Positions 47,931 to 57,292 of a DNA stretch of 64,000 bases are shown here, one piece after another. The notes under the pieces were generated by a model. That model was given only the letters and a program-made list of their open reading frames with translations, made no database searches and was not told where the DNA came from. Numbering within the stretch: position 1 is the stretch's first letter; the number at the start of each line of letters is the position of its first letter. Source of the stretch: Rahnella laticis (lineage in GTDB: Bacteria; Pseudomonadota; Gammaproteobacteria; Enterobacterales; Enterobacteriaceae); assembly GCF_015644585.1 (NCBI RefSeq), contig NZ_JADOBI010000002.1, forward strand, positions 372,001-436,000, read 5' to 3'. Made by a program: the position numbers and the translations under genes.

Positions 47931-49179
47931 TGTGAACTCGTTTTACGCCAGTTGCGAAGTCGCCTGGCGCCCTGACCTGCAAGGCAAACCGGTCGTGGTG
48001 TTGTCCAATAATGACGGCTGCGTGATTGCGCTTTCGGCGGAAGCGAAGAAGCTCAAAATTAAAATGGGCGCGCCGTACTTCAAACAAAGGGCGCTTTTTC
48101 AGCAGCACAACGTGGTGGTTTTCAGCAGCAATTACGAACTTTACGGCGATATGAGCCACAGGGTGATGGAGACGCTGGGCGCGTTATGTCCGAAAATCGA
48201 AATCTACAGCATCGATGAAGCCTTTCTCGATCTCAGCCGGTTGCCGGAAGATCTCGATTTAGAAAGTTTTGGCAAGGAAATCAGGGACACGGTGAAACAA
48301 CACACGCGGCTGACCATTGGCGTCGGCATTGCGCCGACGAAAACGCTGGCCAAGCTGGCCAATTTCGCGGCAAAAAAATGGACAAAAAGTCAGGGCGTTA
48401 TCGATCTCTCTGATCCGGTTCGTCAGAAAAAGCTGATGTCGTATGTGCCGGTCGAAGAGGTCTGGGGCGTGGGGCGGCGGATATCGAAAAAACTGAATGA
48501 CGCCGGGATTAAAACGGCGCTCCAGCTTGCCGAATGCGACCTGTGGTTTATCCGGAAAAATTTTAATGTGGTGATGGAACGCACCGTGCGCGAGCTGCGC
48601 GGCGAACCTTGTTTAGGGTTTGACGAATTTGCGCCCGCCAAACAGGAAATTGTTTGTTCGCGGTCTTTCGGCACGCGGGTGACGGCGTATCAGGAAATGC
48701 GCGAAGCCATCTGCTTTTACGCCACGCGGGCTTCTGAAAAGCTGCGCGGAGAGCATCAGTTTTGCCGGCAGATTTCCGTCTTTGTCAAAACTAGCCCGTT
48801 CGCGGAAGGGGAGATTTACTACGGAAATCTGGCGAGTACCCGGCTGATTACGCCCACTCAGGACACCCGCGACATCATCTTCGCCGCAACAAAATGTCTG
48901 GATGATGTCTGGAAAGAAGGGCACAGGTATCAGAAAGCGGGCGTCATGCTGGGGGATTTTTTCAGTCAGGGCGTGTCCCAGTTGCACTTATTTGATGAGC
49001 GCGCGCCGCGTGCCAACAGCGATGCACTGATGACGCTTTTTGATGAAATCAATGACAAAGGAAAAGGGACGCTGTGGTTCGCCGGGCAGGGGATCTCACG
49101 GGACTGGCAGATGAAGCGCGAGATGTTATCCCCCGCATGGACCACCCGCCTGAGCGATGTGCCGGTGGCGCGTGCGTGA
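47914..49179 (+). CDS. umuC: UmuC, Y-family catalytic subunit of DNA polymerase V
   Basis: The 421-residue translesion polymerase starts MYALADVNSFYASCEVAWRP and keeps the two acidic clusters of Y-family catalysis (DVNSFYASCE and YSIDEAFLDLS). It also has NNDGCVIALSAEAKKL, GVGIAPTKTLAKLAN and VWGVGRRISKKL. The length equals E. coli UmuC. It is translationally coupled to umuD and controlled by the LexA box. Together with UmuD' it copies damaged DNA with low fidelity. Confidence 0.95.
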   Translation: MYALADVNSFYASCEVAWRPDLQGKPVVVLSNNDGCVIALSAEAKKLKIKMGAPYFKQRALFQQHNVVVFSSNYELYGDMSHRVMETLGALCPKIEIYSIDEAFLDLSRLPEDLDLESFGKEIRDTVKQHTRLTIGVGIAPTKTLAKLANFAAKKWTKSQGVIDLSDPVRQKKLMSYVPVEEVWGVGRRISKKLNDAGIKTALQLAECDLWFIRKNFNVVMERTVRELRGEPCLGFDEFAPAKQEIVCSRSFGTRVTAYQEMREAICFYATRASEKLRGEHQFCRQISVFVKTSPFAEGEIYYGNLASTRLITPTQDTRDIIFAATKCLDDVWKEGHRYQKAGVMLGDFFSQGVSQLHLFDERAPRANSDALMTLFDEINDKGKGTLWFAGQGISRDWQMKREMLSPAWTTRLSDVPVARA

Positions 49180-49214
49180 CGGCTGCACGAGTCATGCACC
49201 GCAAATTACTGAGC

Positions 49215-49229
49215 GTAAATTCTTGTAAT
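49215..49229 (+). promoter_or_regulatory. CpxR-type box upstream of scsABCD
   Basis: GTAAA-TTCTT-GTAAT matches the CpxR consensus GTAAA-N5-GTAAA at 9 of 10 defined bases, ~70 bp before the scsA start. Control of scsABCD by CpxRA is reported in Salmonella. Confidence 0.7.
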
Positions 49230-49296
49230 TCATGATTCATACATCTTGTGAATGTTTGAGTGGCCGTTAGAATGGCGGCCTGCTTGCGAGGGAAAT

Positions 49297-49662
49297 GTGA
49301 ATAAACAACGGCGTTCAGCACTGCTCTATTTTTGCCTGGCCTGTCTGGTCATACTGACATGTATGACACAGCGCATCGCCGGGCTGAATGCGTTGTCCGC
49401 AATCGTGCATCAGGACACGGCGGCGGCGCAGGCGTCATCCGCGACCTCTGAAATCGCTAAAATTCCCGCTCCCTGCGAGCTCAGCAGCAAATCGCTGCTT
49501 TCCGTTCCTCCTCTCCTCTTAGAATTTGCGTTTCTGGCGCTGAGCCTGCTGCTGGCCTTTTTGTCACGCGGCAATATGGCGGCGATCCGCCTGCTTGTGC
49601 CGGAGGCGGTCCCTGTGCCGCGCCTGCGGGTGCATTTGCGGCTCTGTGTCTTCCGGGAATAA
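49297..49662 (+). CDS. scsA: ScsA, suppressor of copper sensitivity, small membrane protein
   Basis: The 121-residue protein starts at GTG 49297 with GAGGGA upstream; the open frame continues leftwards without a better start. It has a first hydrophobic segment (LLYFCLACLVILTCM), a Cys in the periplasmic stretch (PAPCELSS) and a second hydrophobic segment (LLLEFAFLALSLLLAFL). Size, topology and position ahead of scsB match Salmonella ScsA. Its role is in copper and peroxide tolerance; the exact chemistry is not established. Confidence 0.82.
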   Translation: MNKQRRSALLYFCLACLVILTCMTQRIAGLNALSAIVHQDTAAAQASSATSEIAKIPAPCELSSKSLLSVPPLLLEFAFLALSLLLAFLSRGNMAAIRLLVPEAVPVPRLRVHLRLCVFRE

Positions 49663-49714
49663 AAACACGCCTGTTTTTCATCAGGATGTGACTTTTTATT
49701 TTTGGAGAAAATCG

Positions 49715-51760
49715 ATGCGAAATTTATTCAGGGCGGCCGCAGGCTGCTTACTGATGCTCTGGCTGCATACCGGATATGCTGCCGACACCGGCTGGCTGCA
49801 AAGCCCGCAAAATACCCACGCGAAAGTGCGCTTACAGGCGCAGCCAGCCCATCTTTCTGAAAAAGAAACCCGGCTGTTGCTTTCTGTCAGCCTCGAAAAG
49901 GGCTGGAAAACCTACTGGCGATCGCCGGGCGAGGGCGGCATTTCACCGTCAGTCGAATGGCAAAAACCTGTCAAGGCGCAACAGGCCACATGGTTCTGGC
50001 CGACGCCCGCACGTTTTGATGTCGCGGGCATCACCACCCAGGGCTATCACGATGAAGTCACGCTGCCCGTCATCCTCAGCGGTGAAGTGCCGGGCACGAT
50101 TGCTGGAACGCTGACACTGCCGGTGTGCAGCAACGTGTGCATTCTCACCGACTATCCTTTTAGTCTGGATCTCCGTTCGTCCGGGGATAGCGCGGATTTT
50201 GCGCGTCAGTTCGCCGCAGCGATGGGTAAGGTGCCGATTGCTGAAGGTCTGGCGGACAGCGTCACGGCGGGATATCGCCCCGGCGTATTGCAGATCACCG
50301 CTCACCGCGAGCAGGGCTGGCAAAATCCGGAGGTCTTTACCGATACGCTGGAAGGCAGTTCTCTGGGTAAACCGGCGGTGAAAGTGGACGGCCAACTGGC
50401 GCGGTTCACGCTGCCCGTGACCGACGAATGGGGCGATAAGGCGGCGGATATCACGGGCAAAACGCTGAGTATCGTGTTGTCGGACAACGGTCTGGCGCAG
50501 CAAATTCACCTGAAAGTGAACCCGCTTCCAGCCGAAGCGCCGGGCGCTGTCGCACTCTGGCAGGTGGCGCTGATGGCACTGGCTGGCGGTTTCATCCTCA
50601 ATCTTATGCCCTGCGTTCTGCCGGTGCTGGGCATGAAACTCGGCAGTATTTTGCAGGTGGAACAGCGCAACCGGAAAAGCATTCGCGTGCAGTTTCTGGC
50701 GTCATCGGGTGGGATCATCACCTCGTTTCTGGCACTGGCGTTGCTGATGACGCTGCTCCGTTACACCAATCAGACGCTGGGCTGGGGCATCCAGTTTCAG
50801 AGCCCGTGGTTTATCGGGCTGATGGTGCTGGTCACGGCCGTATTTACCGCCAATCTGCTGGGGCTGTTTGAAATCAATCTGCCCTCAAAGATGACGACAC
50901 GTCTGGCGACGCATCAGCGTTCCGGTCTCAGCGGACACTTCGCTGAAGGCGCTTTTGCCACGCTGCTGGCGACGCCCTGTTCCGCGCCGTTTCTCGGCAC
51001 GGCGGTGGCGTTCGCGCTGGCCGCACCGCTGCCGGTTCTGTGGGGACTGTTCCTGATGCTGGGCATCGGCATGAGTCTGCCGTGGCTGATGATTGCCTTG
51101 TGGCCGGGGCTGGCGATGTGTCTGCCGCGGCCCGGTCGCTGGATGTTGCGGCTGCGGCTTTTCCTCGGCGCGCTGATGCTGTCGGCCTGTCTCTGGTTGC
51201 TCAGCCTGATGCAAAACCATGTCTCTGCGCTGACGGTCGCCGTGCTGGCGGGTGTGTTGCTGGTGATGCTGTTCGCCTTTTCCCTTCGCCGCTATGGCTT
51301 GCGTAATTCGGCGTTAACCGCCGGTGCGGGCGCGTTTCTGGCTGGCGCCGTCATCGTCATGGCCTCGCAGTTTTCCGGCACAGGCGGGAAGCCACTGCAC
51401 GATGATATTGCCTGGCAACCCTTGTCCGAAGAGGCGATTCAGAGCGCGCTGGCGGCAAAAAAAGTGGTCTTTGTGGATGTGACCGCCGACTGGTGTGTGA
51501 CCTGTAAAGCCAACAAATACAACGTACTGATGCGCGACGATGTGCAGAAAGCCCTGACGGAAAACGACGTTGTAGCCCTGCGCGGTGACTGGACGTTGCC
51601 GTCAAAACCGATCAATGACTTCCTGCAAAAACGCGGCAGCATCGCCGTGCCGTTTAATCAAATTTATGGTCCGCACAAGCCTGCCGGTGAAATCTTATCG
51701 CCGTTGCTTACCCGTGACGCCGTATTACAGGGGCAGGAAGATGCCCGTGGAGCCCGATAA
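49715..51760 (+). CDS. scsB: ScsB, DsbD-like transmembrane thiol reductase
   Basis: The 681-residue protein has a signal peptide (LFRAAAGCLLMLWLHTGYAA), an N-terminal periplasmic domain with LPVCSNVCILTDYPF, and a CcdA/DsbD-like membrane domain with NLMPCVLPVLGMKLG and LLATPCSAPFLGTA, whose two Cys relay electrons. A C-terminal thioredoxin domain has DVTADWCVTCKANK. It passes electrons from cytosolic thioredoxin to ScsC. ATG 49715 follows TTTGGAGAAA and starts the signal peptide; the open frame further left is a shadow over scsA. It abuts scsC with a 1-bp overlap. Confidence 0.93.
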   Translation: MRNLFRAAAGCLLMLWLHTGYAADTGWLQSPQNTHAKVRLQAQPAHLSEKETRLLLSVSLEKGWKTYWRSPGEGGISPSVEWQKPVKAQQATWFWPTPARFDVAGITTQGYHDEVTLPVILSGEVPGTIAGTLTLPVCSNVCILTDYPFSLDLRSSGDSADFARQFAAAMGKVPIAEGLADSVTAGYRPGVLQITAHREQGWQNPEVFTDTLEGSSLGKPAVKVDGQLARFTLPVTDEWGDKAADITGKTLSIVLSDNGLAQQIHLKVNPLPAEAPGAVALWQVALMALAGGFILNLMPCVLPVLGMKLGSILQVEQRNRKSIRVQFLASSGGIITSFLALALLMTLLRYTNQTLGWGIQFQSPWFIGLMVLVTAVFTANLLGLFEINLPSKMTTRLATHQRSGLSGHFAEGAFATLLATPCSAPFLGTAVAFALAAPLPVLWGLFLMLGIGMSLPWLMIALWPGLAMCLPRPGRWMLRLRLFLGALMLSACLWLLSLMQNHVSALTVAVLAGVLLVMLFAFSLRRYGLRNSALTAGAGAFLAGAVIVMASQFSGTGGKPLHDDIAWQPLSEEAIQSALAAKKVVFVDVTADWCVTCKANKYNVLMRDDVQKALTENDVVALRGDWTLPSKPINDFLQKRGSIAVPFNQIYGPHKPAGEILSPLLTRDAVLQGQEDARGAR

Positions 51761-52344
51761 TGAAAACGTTAATGCTGATTATGATGATGGTGATTTCTCC
51801 GGTGGTTCTGGCGATGACGCCGGAAGATACGCTGTTTAACAACCCGGCCTCGCCGTGGTTTGGTGCGAAAAATCCCCGTCTGACCATTGTGTCCTTCACC
51901 GATTACAACTGTCCTTACTGCAAACAGTTTGATCCGATGCTGGAAAAGGTCGCGAAAGAAAATCCAGATATCAAAGTGGTGATTAAACTGCTGCCTTTCC
52001 GCGGCGCGAGTTCCATTATTGCCGGTCGCGCGGCGATGACGGTCTGGGAGCAGCATCCGGAAAAGTTTCTGGTGGTACATCAGCGGCTGATGTCTAAAAA
52101 AGGGCAACATGATGAAGCCAGTGCGCTCGAGGCGCTGAAATATGCCGGACTCGAACCCATTCGCGTGACGCCTGCCAGTTATCTTGAACTGAAAACCAAT
52201 GTGGAAATCGCCGAGGTATTGGGCATTCAGGGAACGCCTGCGACGATCATTGGCGATCAGCTGATTGCGGGTGCCATCTCCTGGGAGGATTTGCAGAAAG
52301 TCGTGAAGGAGCAACTGGCGAAGGCAAAACATGATCAGGCTTAA
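51760..52344 (+). CDS. scsC: ScsC, DsbA/DsbG-like periplasmic thiol protein
   Basis: The 194-residue periplasmic protein has a signal peptide (MLIMMMVISPVVLA), active-site Cys51-Pro-Tyr-Cys54 in TDYNCPYCKQ and a cis-Pro loop at GTPATI. It serves as a copper-resistance disulfide isomerase or reductase kept reduced by ScsB, and can bind copper through its thiols. The mature part (~176 residues) is close to Salmonella ScsC. It overlaps scsD by 14 bp. Confidence 0.92.
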   Translation: MKTLMLIMMMVISPVVLAMTPEDTLFNNPASPWFGAKNPRLTIVSFTDYNCPYCKQFDPMLEKVAKENPDIKVVIKLLPFRGASSIIAGRAAMTVWEQHPEKFLVVHQRLMSKKGQHDEASALEALKYAGLEPIRVTPASYLELKTNVEIAEVLGIQGTPATIIGDQLIAGAISWEDLQKVVKEQLAKAKHDQA

Positions 52345-52837
52345 ACGCTGGGCGCGCGAAGGGGCAATTCTCGTCGTGCTGATTTTGGTGGTGATGCTGG
52401 GAATGGATTTTCTGCGCGCGCCGCAGGCACCGGCCAGTTTTGGCAGCCAGCCGTTGCAGACCCTCAGCAATCAGTCCGTGACGCTCGGCGAACAAAGTCA
52501 GCAGCGCCCGCTGCTGGTCTACTTCTGGGCAACGTGGTGCGGCGTTTGCAAAATGACCACACCTTCAGTTTCCCGGCTGGCAGAAGAAGGGGAGAACGTC
52601 CTGACCGTGGCATTGCGCTCAGGAGATAACGCCACGCTGGTGCGTTATCTGAACGGAAAGGGCATTCAGATGCCGGTGGTTAACGACGCCCGCGGCGATT
52701 TGTCGGCACAATGGGATATTGGCGTCACCCCGACGTTCGTTATCATTGATAAAGGGCAGGTGATTGCCACCACCACCGGCTGGACCTCTTACTGGGGAAT
52801 GAAAGCGCGGCTGTGGTGGGCGCAAATCCGCACCTGA
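52331..52837 (+). CDS. scsD: ScsD, membrane-anchored thioredoxin-like protein
   Basis: The 168-residue protein has an N-terminal membrane anchor (GAILVVLILVVMLGM) and a periplasmic thioredoxin fold with Cys70-Gly-Val-Cys73 in FWATWCGVCKM and cis-Pro in GVTPTFVI, a TlpA/ResA-like layout. It is the last gene of scsABCD and is followed by a strong terminator. Its role is in periplasmic redox defence against copper. Confidence 0.92.
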   Translation: MIRLKRWAREGAILVVLILVVMLGMDFLRAPQAPASFGSQPLQTLSNQSVTLGEQSQQRPLLVYFWATWCGVCKMTTPSVSRLAEEGENVLTVALRSGDNATLVRYLNGKGIQMPVVNDARGDLSAQWDIGVTPTFVIIDKGQVIATTTGWTSYWGMKARLWWAQIRT

Positions 52838-52869
52838 TTTGCCGTTGCTGCTATCGTCCGAAACACAAG

Positions 52870-52897
52870 GCCTTCACCGTGGTGAAGGCTTTTTTTT
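52870..52897 (+). terminator. Intrinsic terminator of scsABCD
   Basis: GCCTTCACC (52870-52878) and GGTGAAGGC (52881-52889) form a 9-bp stem followed by eight T (52890-52897). Confidence 0.95.
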
Positions 52898-52907
52898 CAC
52901 TTCATTT

Positions 52908-53816
52908 TTATTTCGCCCCGGTAGGCGCCGCAACAGCCTCCGTCAGCCACGGCAAAATATCTTTTTTTCTGCTGATCACGCCCGGTAAGCACAGGCCCGA
53001 GGTTTGAAGCGGATTGTTGTCAGAGAAATACAGCGTGGAATTGCGTTTAAAAATATCGGTAACGGCGACGACGCCAAAATCAAATCCGCCTTGCGCGGTT
53101 TGCCGGGTCAGTTCAGCAATGAGATCCGCCAGCATGTGTTCGACCGACGACACCGATTCCACTTCAATCTGAGAAACCAGAACGGAAAGCGCGTTCAGCC
53201 GGTAACTTTTGGCATCGCGCATCAGAAGGCGCGCCGGTGAAAGCCCGCTGATATTGGTTTTGGCGGTGAGCAGCCCTTTTACAAAAACATCGTAATCCAG
53301 ACCGGAAAGTTCAGCTAAAGCCTGAGCGGCGGCTTTATCCTGCGCGGTGGTGGTGGAAGAGGTCAGGGCTACCGTATCACTCAGTAATGCACCCAGCAAA
53401 AGCGTGGCCTGCGACGCTGAAACGGGCATGACACTTTCGAAAGAGAGAATCTGCCAGAGGATCGTCGCACAGCATCCGACAGAGCGGATCCAGACATCCG
53501 GCGGGTTTTTGGTCATCACCGTACCGAGCCGGTGATGGTCAATAATACCGATGATATTGCTGCGCAGTAACGATTCCGGCCCCTGTTCTGCATCGGTGAA
53601 ATCCACCAGCCAGACGTCTTTATCATCCAGCGCACAATCAAGCAACGCAGGTTCACTGACGCCGGCCTGCTGCAAAATAAACGCCGTTTCCGGCGTGATA
53701 TCGCCCAGACGGAACGGTGTGGCGGGTTTGCCCAGATGGTTAAGCCAGCCGGCGGTGATCAGCGCGCTGCAAATGGTGTCACTGTCCGGGTTGAGATGGC
53801 CAAAAACGTAGATCAT
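52908..53816 (-). CDS. ppaC: Family II (Mn-dependent) inorganic pyrophosphatase
   Basis: The 302-residue cytosolic DHH-superfamily enzyme hydrolyses pyrophosphate with Mn2+/Co2+. Motifs seen: FGHLNPDSDTICSA (His and two Asp metal ligands), IIDHHRLG (the DHH motif), a mid-domain Asp in ALLSDTVALTSSTTT and the C-terminal SRKKDILP that binds substrate. Most enterobacteria rely on the unrelated family I enzyme Ppa, so this is probably an extra enzyme. It follows the RpiR-type gene by 6 bp in the same direction, so the two form an operon. Confidence 0.92.
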   Translation of the reverse strand: MIYVFGHLNPDSDTICSALITAGWLNHLGKPATPFRLGDITPETAFILQQAGVSEPALLDCALDDKDVWLVDFTDAEQGPESLLRSNIIGIIDHHRLGTVMTKNPPDVWIRSVGCCATILWQILSFESVMPVSASQATLLLGALLSDTVALTSSTTTAQDKAAAQALAELSGLDYDVFVKGLLTAKTNISGLSPARLLMRDAKSYRLNALSVLVSQIEVESVSSVEHMLADLIAELTRQTAQGGFDFGVVAVTDIFKRNSTLYFSDNNPLQTSGLCLPGVISRKKDILPWLTEAVAAPTGAK

Positions 53817-53822
53817 AACGCC

Positions 53823-54710
53823 TCACTTCTTGTTTGACGGTTTCAGGGTCCGGTATAAATCCTGAATGCGGGTCATGGTTTTGACCGTGCGGGAGGATGT
53901 GGCGGATGCGACCGATAATATCAGCATTTCCAGACAAACCAGCACGGTGCCATGCAGCGGCATCCGGCCATTTTCGCCGCCGCGTGGCACGTTGATCACC
54001 AGGGTCGCTTCTTTGGCGAAGAAAGATTCCGTGGCGTGCGTCAGCAGGATGATTGGAATACCGAGACGTTTTGCCTCGCGAACCGTGGTCGTGCCTTCTT
54101 TGTGCGCATTTTTTTGCGCCATCATAATCAGCACATCGCCACGTTGCAGGCTGATCAGCTGTTCCGCCAGCGCGACGCCAGAACGGTTAAGCGAAACGGC
54201 CGGAATGCCAATGCGGTTGAAAAGCCGCGCGCTGTAATCCGCCAGAATTCCCGAGGCATTAATGCCAAAAAGCCCCACCTGACGCGCGCCAATCAGCAAC
54301 GCGACGGCTTCAGACATTGCCTGCCGGTTGCCGGGTTCCGAAAGCGTATCGCACGCACGTTTATGGCCATCGAGAACGAAATCGATGCCGGAATTAATAT
54401 CGCAGGCCAGCTCGCTGACCGTAGTGATCATCTTTTCTTCTGAGTTAATCGCCGTGCCGAGCCACGCTTCCAGCGTTTTTTTCATGTCACGCAAACCGGC
54501 AAACCCTAATGCCTGGATTGCGCGGATCACGGTGGCATCCGAGGTTTCCGTTGCGGCAGCAATTTCTAATGCCGTGGATTCCAGAACAGTTTCACGGTTG
54601 TCATAGATATATCTCACCACGGCCTGTAAGCGTGGTGAAAGTGCGGGTGCCCGCGCACGATAACGTTCACCAAATACATCAATACGTTTTTTTAACGGAG
54701 TGGCGGCCAT
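53823..54710 (-). CDS. RpiR/MurR-family regulator upstream of ppaC
   Basis: The 295-residue protein has an N-terminal helix-turn-helix (STALEIAAATETSDATVIRAIQALGFAGLRDMKK) and a C-terminal SIS domain (ARQVGLFGINASGILADYSARL; LIMMAQKNAHKEGTTTVREAKRLG). It is first in the operon with ppaC. RpiR proteins usually sense phosphosugars; here the partner is a pyrophosphatase, so the ligand is unclear. It differs from the PTS-linked RpiR earlier in the window and is not a close copy. Confidence 0.85.
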   Translation of the reverse strand: MAATPLKKRIDVFGERYRARAPALSPRLQAVVRYIYDNRETVLESTALEIAAATETSDATVIRAIQALGFAGLRDMKKTLEAWLGTAINSEEKMITTVSELACDINSGIDFVLDGHKRACDTLSEPGNRQAMSEAVALLIGARQVGLFGINASGILADYSARLFNRIGIPAVSLNRSGVALAEQLISLQRGDVLIMMAQKNAHKEGTTTVREAKRLGIPIILLTHATESFFAKEATLVINVPRGGENGRMPLHGTVLVCLEMLILSVASATSSRTVKTMTRIQDLYRTLKPSNKK

Positions 54711-54992
54711 AGAATGAACCCGATCCCTTTGCTTTAAAAGTGTATGGGTAAGCGTCAGTGCTTCTGAGGAGATTTTTATCTTATCAAATGTAGTGATTTA
54801 GCCACTATGAAAACGGTTCAATTCACAAAATTCAGGGCGGAAGACTGCGGGTCTGGTCTGTTTTATTGGTTTTTTATTGCAATAAATTAATGGGTTAAGT
54901 GATTATTATCGTCAATTTACTGTGTGAATTTTTTTAACGTTTAATGTAGTAGCGACATGAAATTGTTCATTTACTACTACGTTTTCGCATGT

Positions 54993-55011
54993 TGGAATGA
55001 TTATCAATTGC
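54993..55011. promoter_or_regulatory. Candidate Fur box upstream of the TonB receptor
   Basis: The site contains ATGATTATCAATTG (core TGATAATCATT on the other strand) and matches the 19-bp Fur consensus at about 13 positions by hand count. It lies ~150 bp before the receptor start. The rest of 54711-55162 is AT-rich divergent promoter DNA with no further site I can support. Confidence 0.55.
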
Positions 55012-55162
55012 ATTGAAGCGGTTTTCTTTTACTCGGAGAACGTGCAGGAAATAACCGATGGGGAAATTGCGGGAATAGTTCCCTGCAAAATCGGGTGATT
55101 TCTTAAAATATCCGGAATGAATTTACGGAAATAATAAAATAATAATCATCAGGCTTAATGAA

Positions 55163-57292
55163 ATGAATAATAACAGGACGATTTCTTTTAAACGAAATGG
55201 CCATCCGGCAATTTTGGCCGCTATTTATGGTGTTGCGTTGCTGACACCGGGGATCAGTTATTCTGCGTGGGACAGCAATACGCTCACGGTGTCCGGACAG
55301 GGAACAGACGGGCAGGGTTACAGCGCCAGCGAGACTTCCGTGGCCAGCAAAACGCCGACTTCGCGGCTCAATGAAGCGCAGTCGGTCAGCGTGGTGACGC
55401 AGCAACAGCTGGAGGATTATCAGGTTTCCAGTTTGTCGGACGCGATGCGTTTTGTCAGCGGCGTCACCGAAGGCAATACGCTGGCGGGCACTGAGGACGG
55501 GTTTGTCCGCCGGGGATTTGGTTCGAACTCCGACGGTTCGATTTATCGCGACGGCGTGCGCAGCAGTCAGGGGCTGAATTTTGATGCCACCACCGAACGC
55601 GTCGAAGTGCTGAAAGGCTCGGCATCGCTGCTGTACGGCATCCAGAATCCGGGCGGCGTGATCAACGTTGTCAGCAAAAAACCACAATACGACTGGCACA
55701 CCAAAATCAGCGGGCGTTCCTCCAGCGAAGGCGGCGGCGCGGGCACGATTGACGTCACCGGCCCGCTCGGCAACGGTTTTGCATTCCGCCTGATTGCGGA
55801 AAAACAAAATCAGGATTACTGGCGCAATTTTGGCAGCGATAAACACACGCTGGTTGCGCCGTCGCTGCAATGGTATGGCGAAAAATCCAGTTTCCTGATC
55901 AGCTATTCCGATTACCGCTACGACATTCCTTACGATCGCGGCACGGCATTTATCAACGGCAAACCGATTGATATCAATTACAAAGACCGTCTGGACGACA
56001 AAGCAAACCGCGCCTGGGGCCACAATAAAACGCTGAACGCCCATTATGACTGGCAGTTCAGCGATGATTGGAGCACCCGCCTGACGCTCGGCTGGAACCA
56101 GCGCCGCTACAACAATGACGAAGTCAGGGTGACGGCGGTCAACACGACCACCGGCGCAGTGACACGTCGCGCCGATGCCAACCGCGGTTTTAACCACAAA
56201 ACCAAATACGTTTCCTGGGATTTGCTCGGCTCGCAGGACATTCTGGGGATGAATCACGATATCGTGCTGGGCACGGATTATGAGATGAACCAGACCTACC
56301 GCGCCCATCAGTACCAGGGCAAGGCGAACAGCAGCTTCAACTACTTTGATCCGCAATACGATATCCTTTCGCCGGTCACCAACAGCACCACGGAAAACAC
56401 CGCCAACGGCAATAACCTGAACCGCATTCACAGCCGTTCGGTCTATGCCAAAGACAGCATTTCGCTGACGCCGGACTGGATTGCCGTGGTCGGCGGGCGT
56501 TATCAGCATTACGAACAGCGCGCGTCGAAAGGCTTTGATCCGGTGGTTCAGACGCTCGACAGCGAAGGCAACAAATTCCTGCCGCAGGCCGGGCTGATTT
56601 ACAAACTGACGCCGGACGTTTCGCTCTACAGCAGCGTCAGCAAATCCTTTACGCCGTCAACCGACGTGGATGACGACGGCAATGTCGGTAAACCGGAGCA
56701 GGGCACCAACTGGGAAGTGGGCAGCAAATGGCAGATTTCCCCGCGCCTGTTTGCCAGCGTGGCGCTTTACCGGATTGACGAACGCGACATGTCTCTCAGC
56801 ATAAACGGCACAACGCGGGCGATTGATAAAGCGCGTTCCACCGGCGCGGAATTTGAGCTGAACGGCGAAGTGTTGCCGGACTGGGATGTGAGCGCCAATT
56901 ACAGCTATGACAACGCCGAAATTGTGAATGACGGCGTGAACTCCGCCAATAACGGCAACCGTCTGCAAAATGCGCCACGCCATTCCGGCGCGCTGTATCT
57001 GAGCCATAACCTGACGTTCAGCGGCATTCCGGGTGATTTCCGCGTGGGCGGCGGGGCGCGTTATGTTGGCACGCGGGCGGGCGATCCGGAGAACAGTTTC
57101 ACGATGCCGGACTATGTGGTGGCCGACAGCTTTGTCGCATGGAACAACCAGTTATTCGGCGAGAAAACGCAGCTGAAACTCAATCTGAATAACCTGTTTA
57201 ATAAACACTATTACACCTCCAGCGGCGGCAATCTGCGCGTGCGTGAAGGCGAAACCCGTAATCTGATGGTACAGGCCAGTGTTGAATTCTGA
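55163..57292 (+). CDS. TonB-dependent siderophore receptor
   Basis: The 709-residue outer-membrane receptor has a signal peptide ending near ISYSA, a TonB-box-like NTLTVSGQ and a plug domain with LNEAQSVSVVTQQQLEDYQV, RRGFGSN, RDGVRSSQG and VEVLKGSASLLYGIQNPGGVINVVSKKP. The 22-strand barrel ends in Phe (ASVEF). It belongs to the ferrichrome/ferrioxamine/catecholate-type siderophore receptors and is distinct from FhuE at 2.7 kb. The following binding-protein gene starts inside its 3' end (14-bp overlap), so both act together. Confidence 0.9.
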   Translation: MNNNRTISFKRNGHPAILAAIYGVALLTPGISYSAWDSNTLTVSGQGTDGQGYSASETSVASKTPTSRLNEAQSVSVVTQQQLEDYQVSSLSDAMRFVSGVTEGNTLAGTEDGFVRRGFGSNSDGSIYRDGVRSSQGLNFDATTERVEVLKGSASLLYGIQNPGGVINVVSKKPQYDWHTKISGRSSSEGGGAGTIDVTGPLGNGFAFRLIAEKQNQDYWRNFGSDKHTLVAPSLQWYGEKSSFLISYSDYRYDIPYDRGTAFINGKPIDINYKDRLDDKANRAWGHNKTLNAHYDWQFSDDWSTRLTLGWNQRRYNNDEVRVTAVNTTTGAVTRRADANRGFNHKTKYVSWDLLGSQDILGMNHDIVLGTDYEMNQTYRAHQYQGKANSSFNYFDPQYDILSPVTNSTTENTANGNNLNRIHSRSVYAKDSISLTPDWIAVVGGRYQHYEQRASKGFDPVVQTLDSEGNKFLPQAGLIYKLTPDVSLYSSVSKSFTPSTDVDDDGNVGKPEQGTNWEVGSKWQISPRLFASVALYRIDERDMSLSINGTTRAIDKARSTGAEFELNGEVLPDWDVSANYSYDNAEIVNDGVNSANNGNRLQNAPRHSGALYLSHNLTFSGIPGDFRVGGGARYVGTRAGDPENSFTMPDYVVADSFVAWNNQLFGEKTQLKLNLNNLFNKHYYTSSGGNLRVREGETRNLMVQASVEF

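Noticed and set aside
55103-56509. 468-codon minus-strand ORF opposite the TonB receptor
   Set aside because: It is a mirror frame of a GC-rich real gene; the plus strand encodes a complete receptor with all family motifs.
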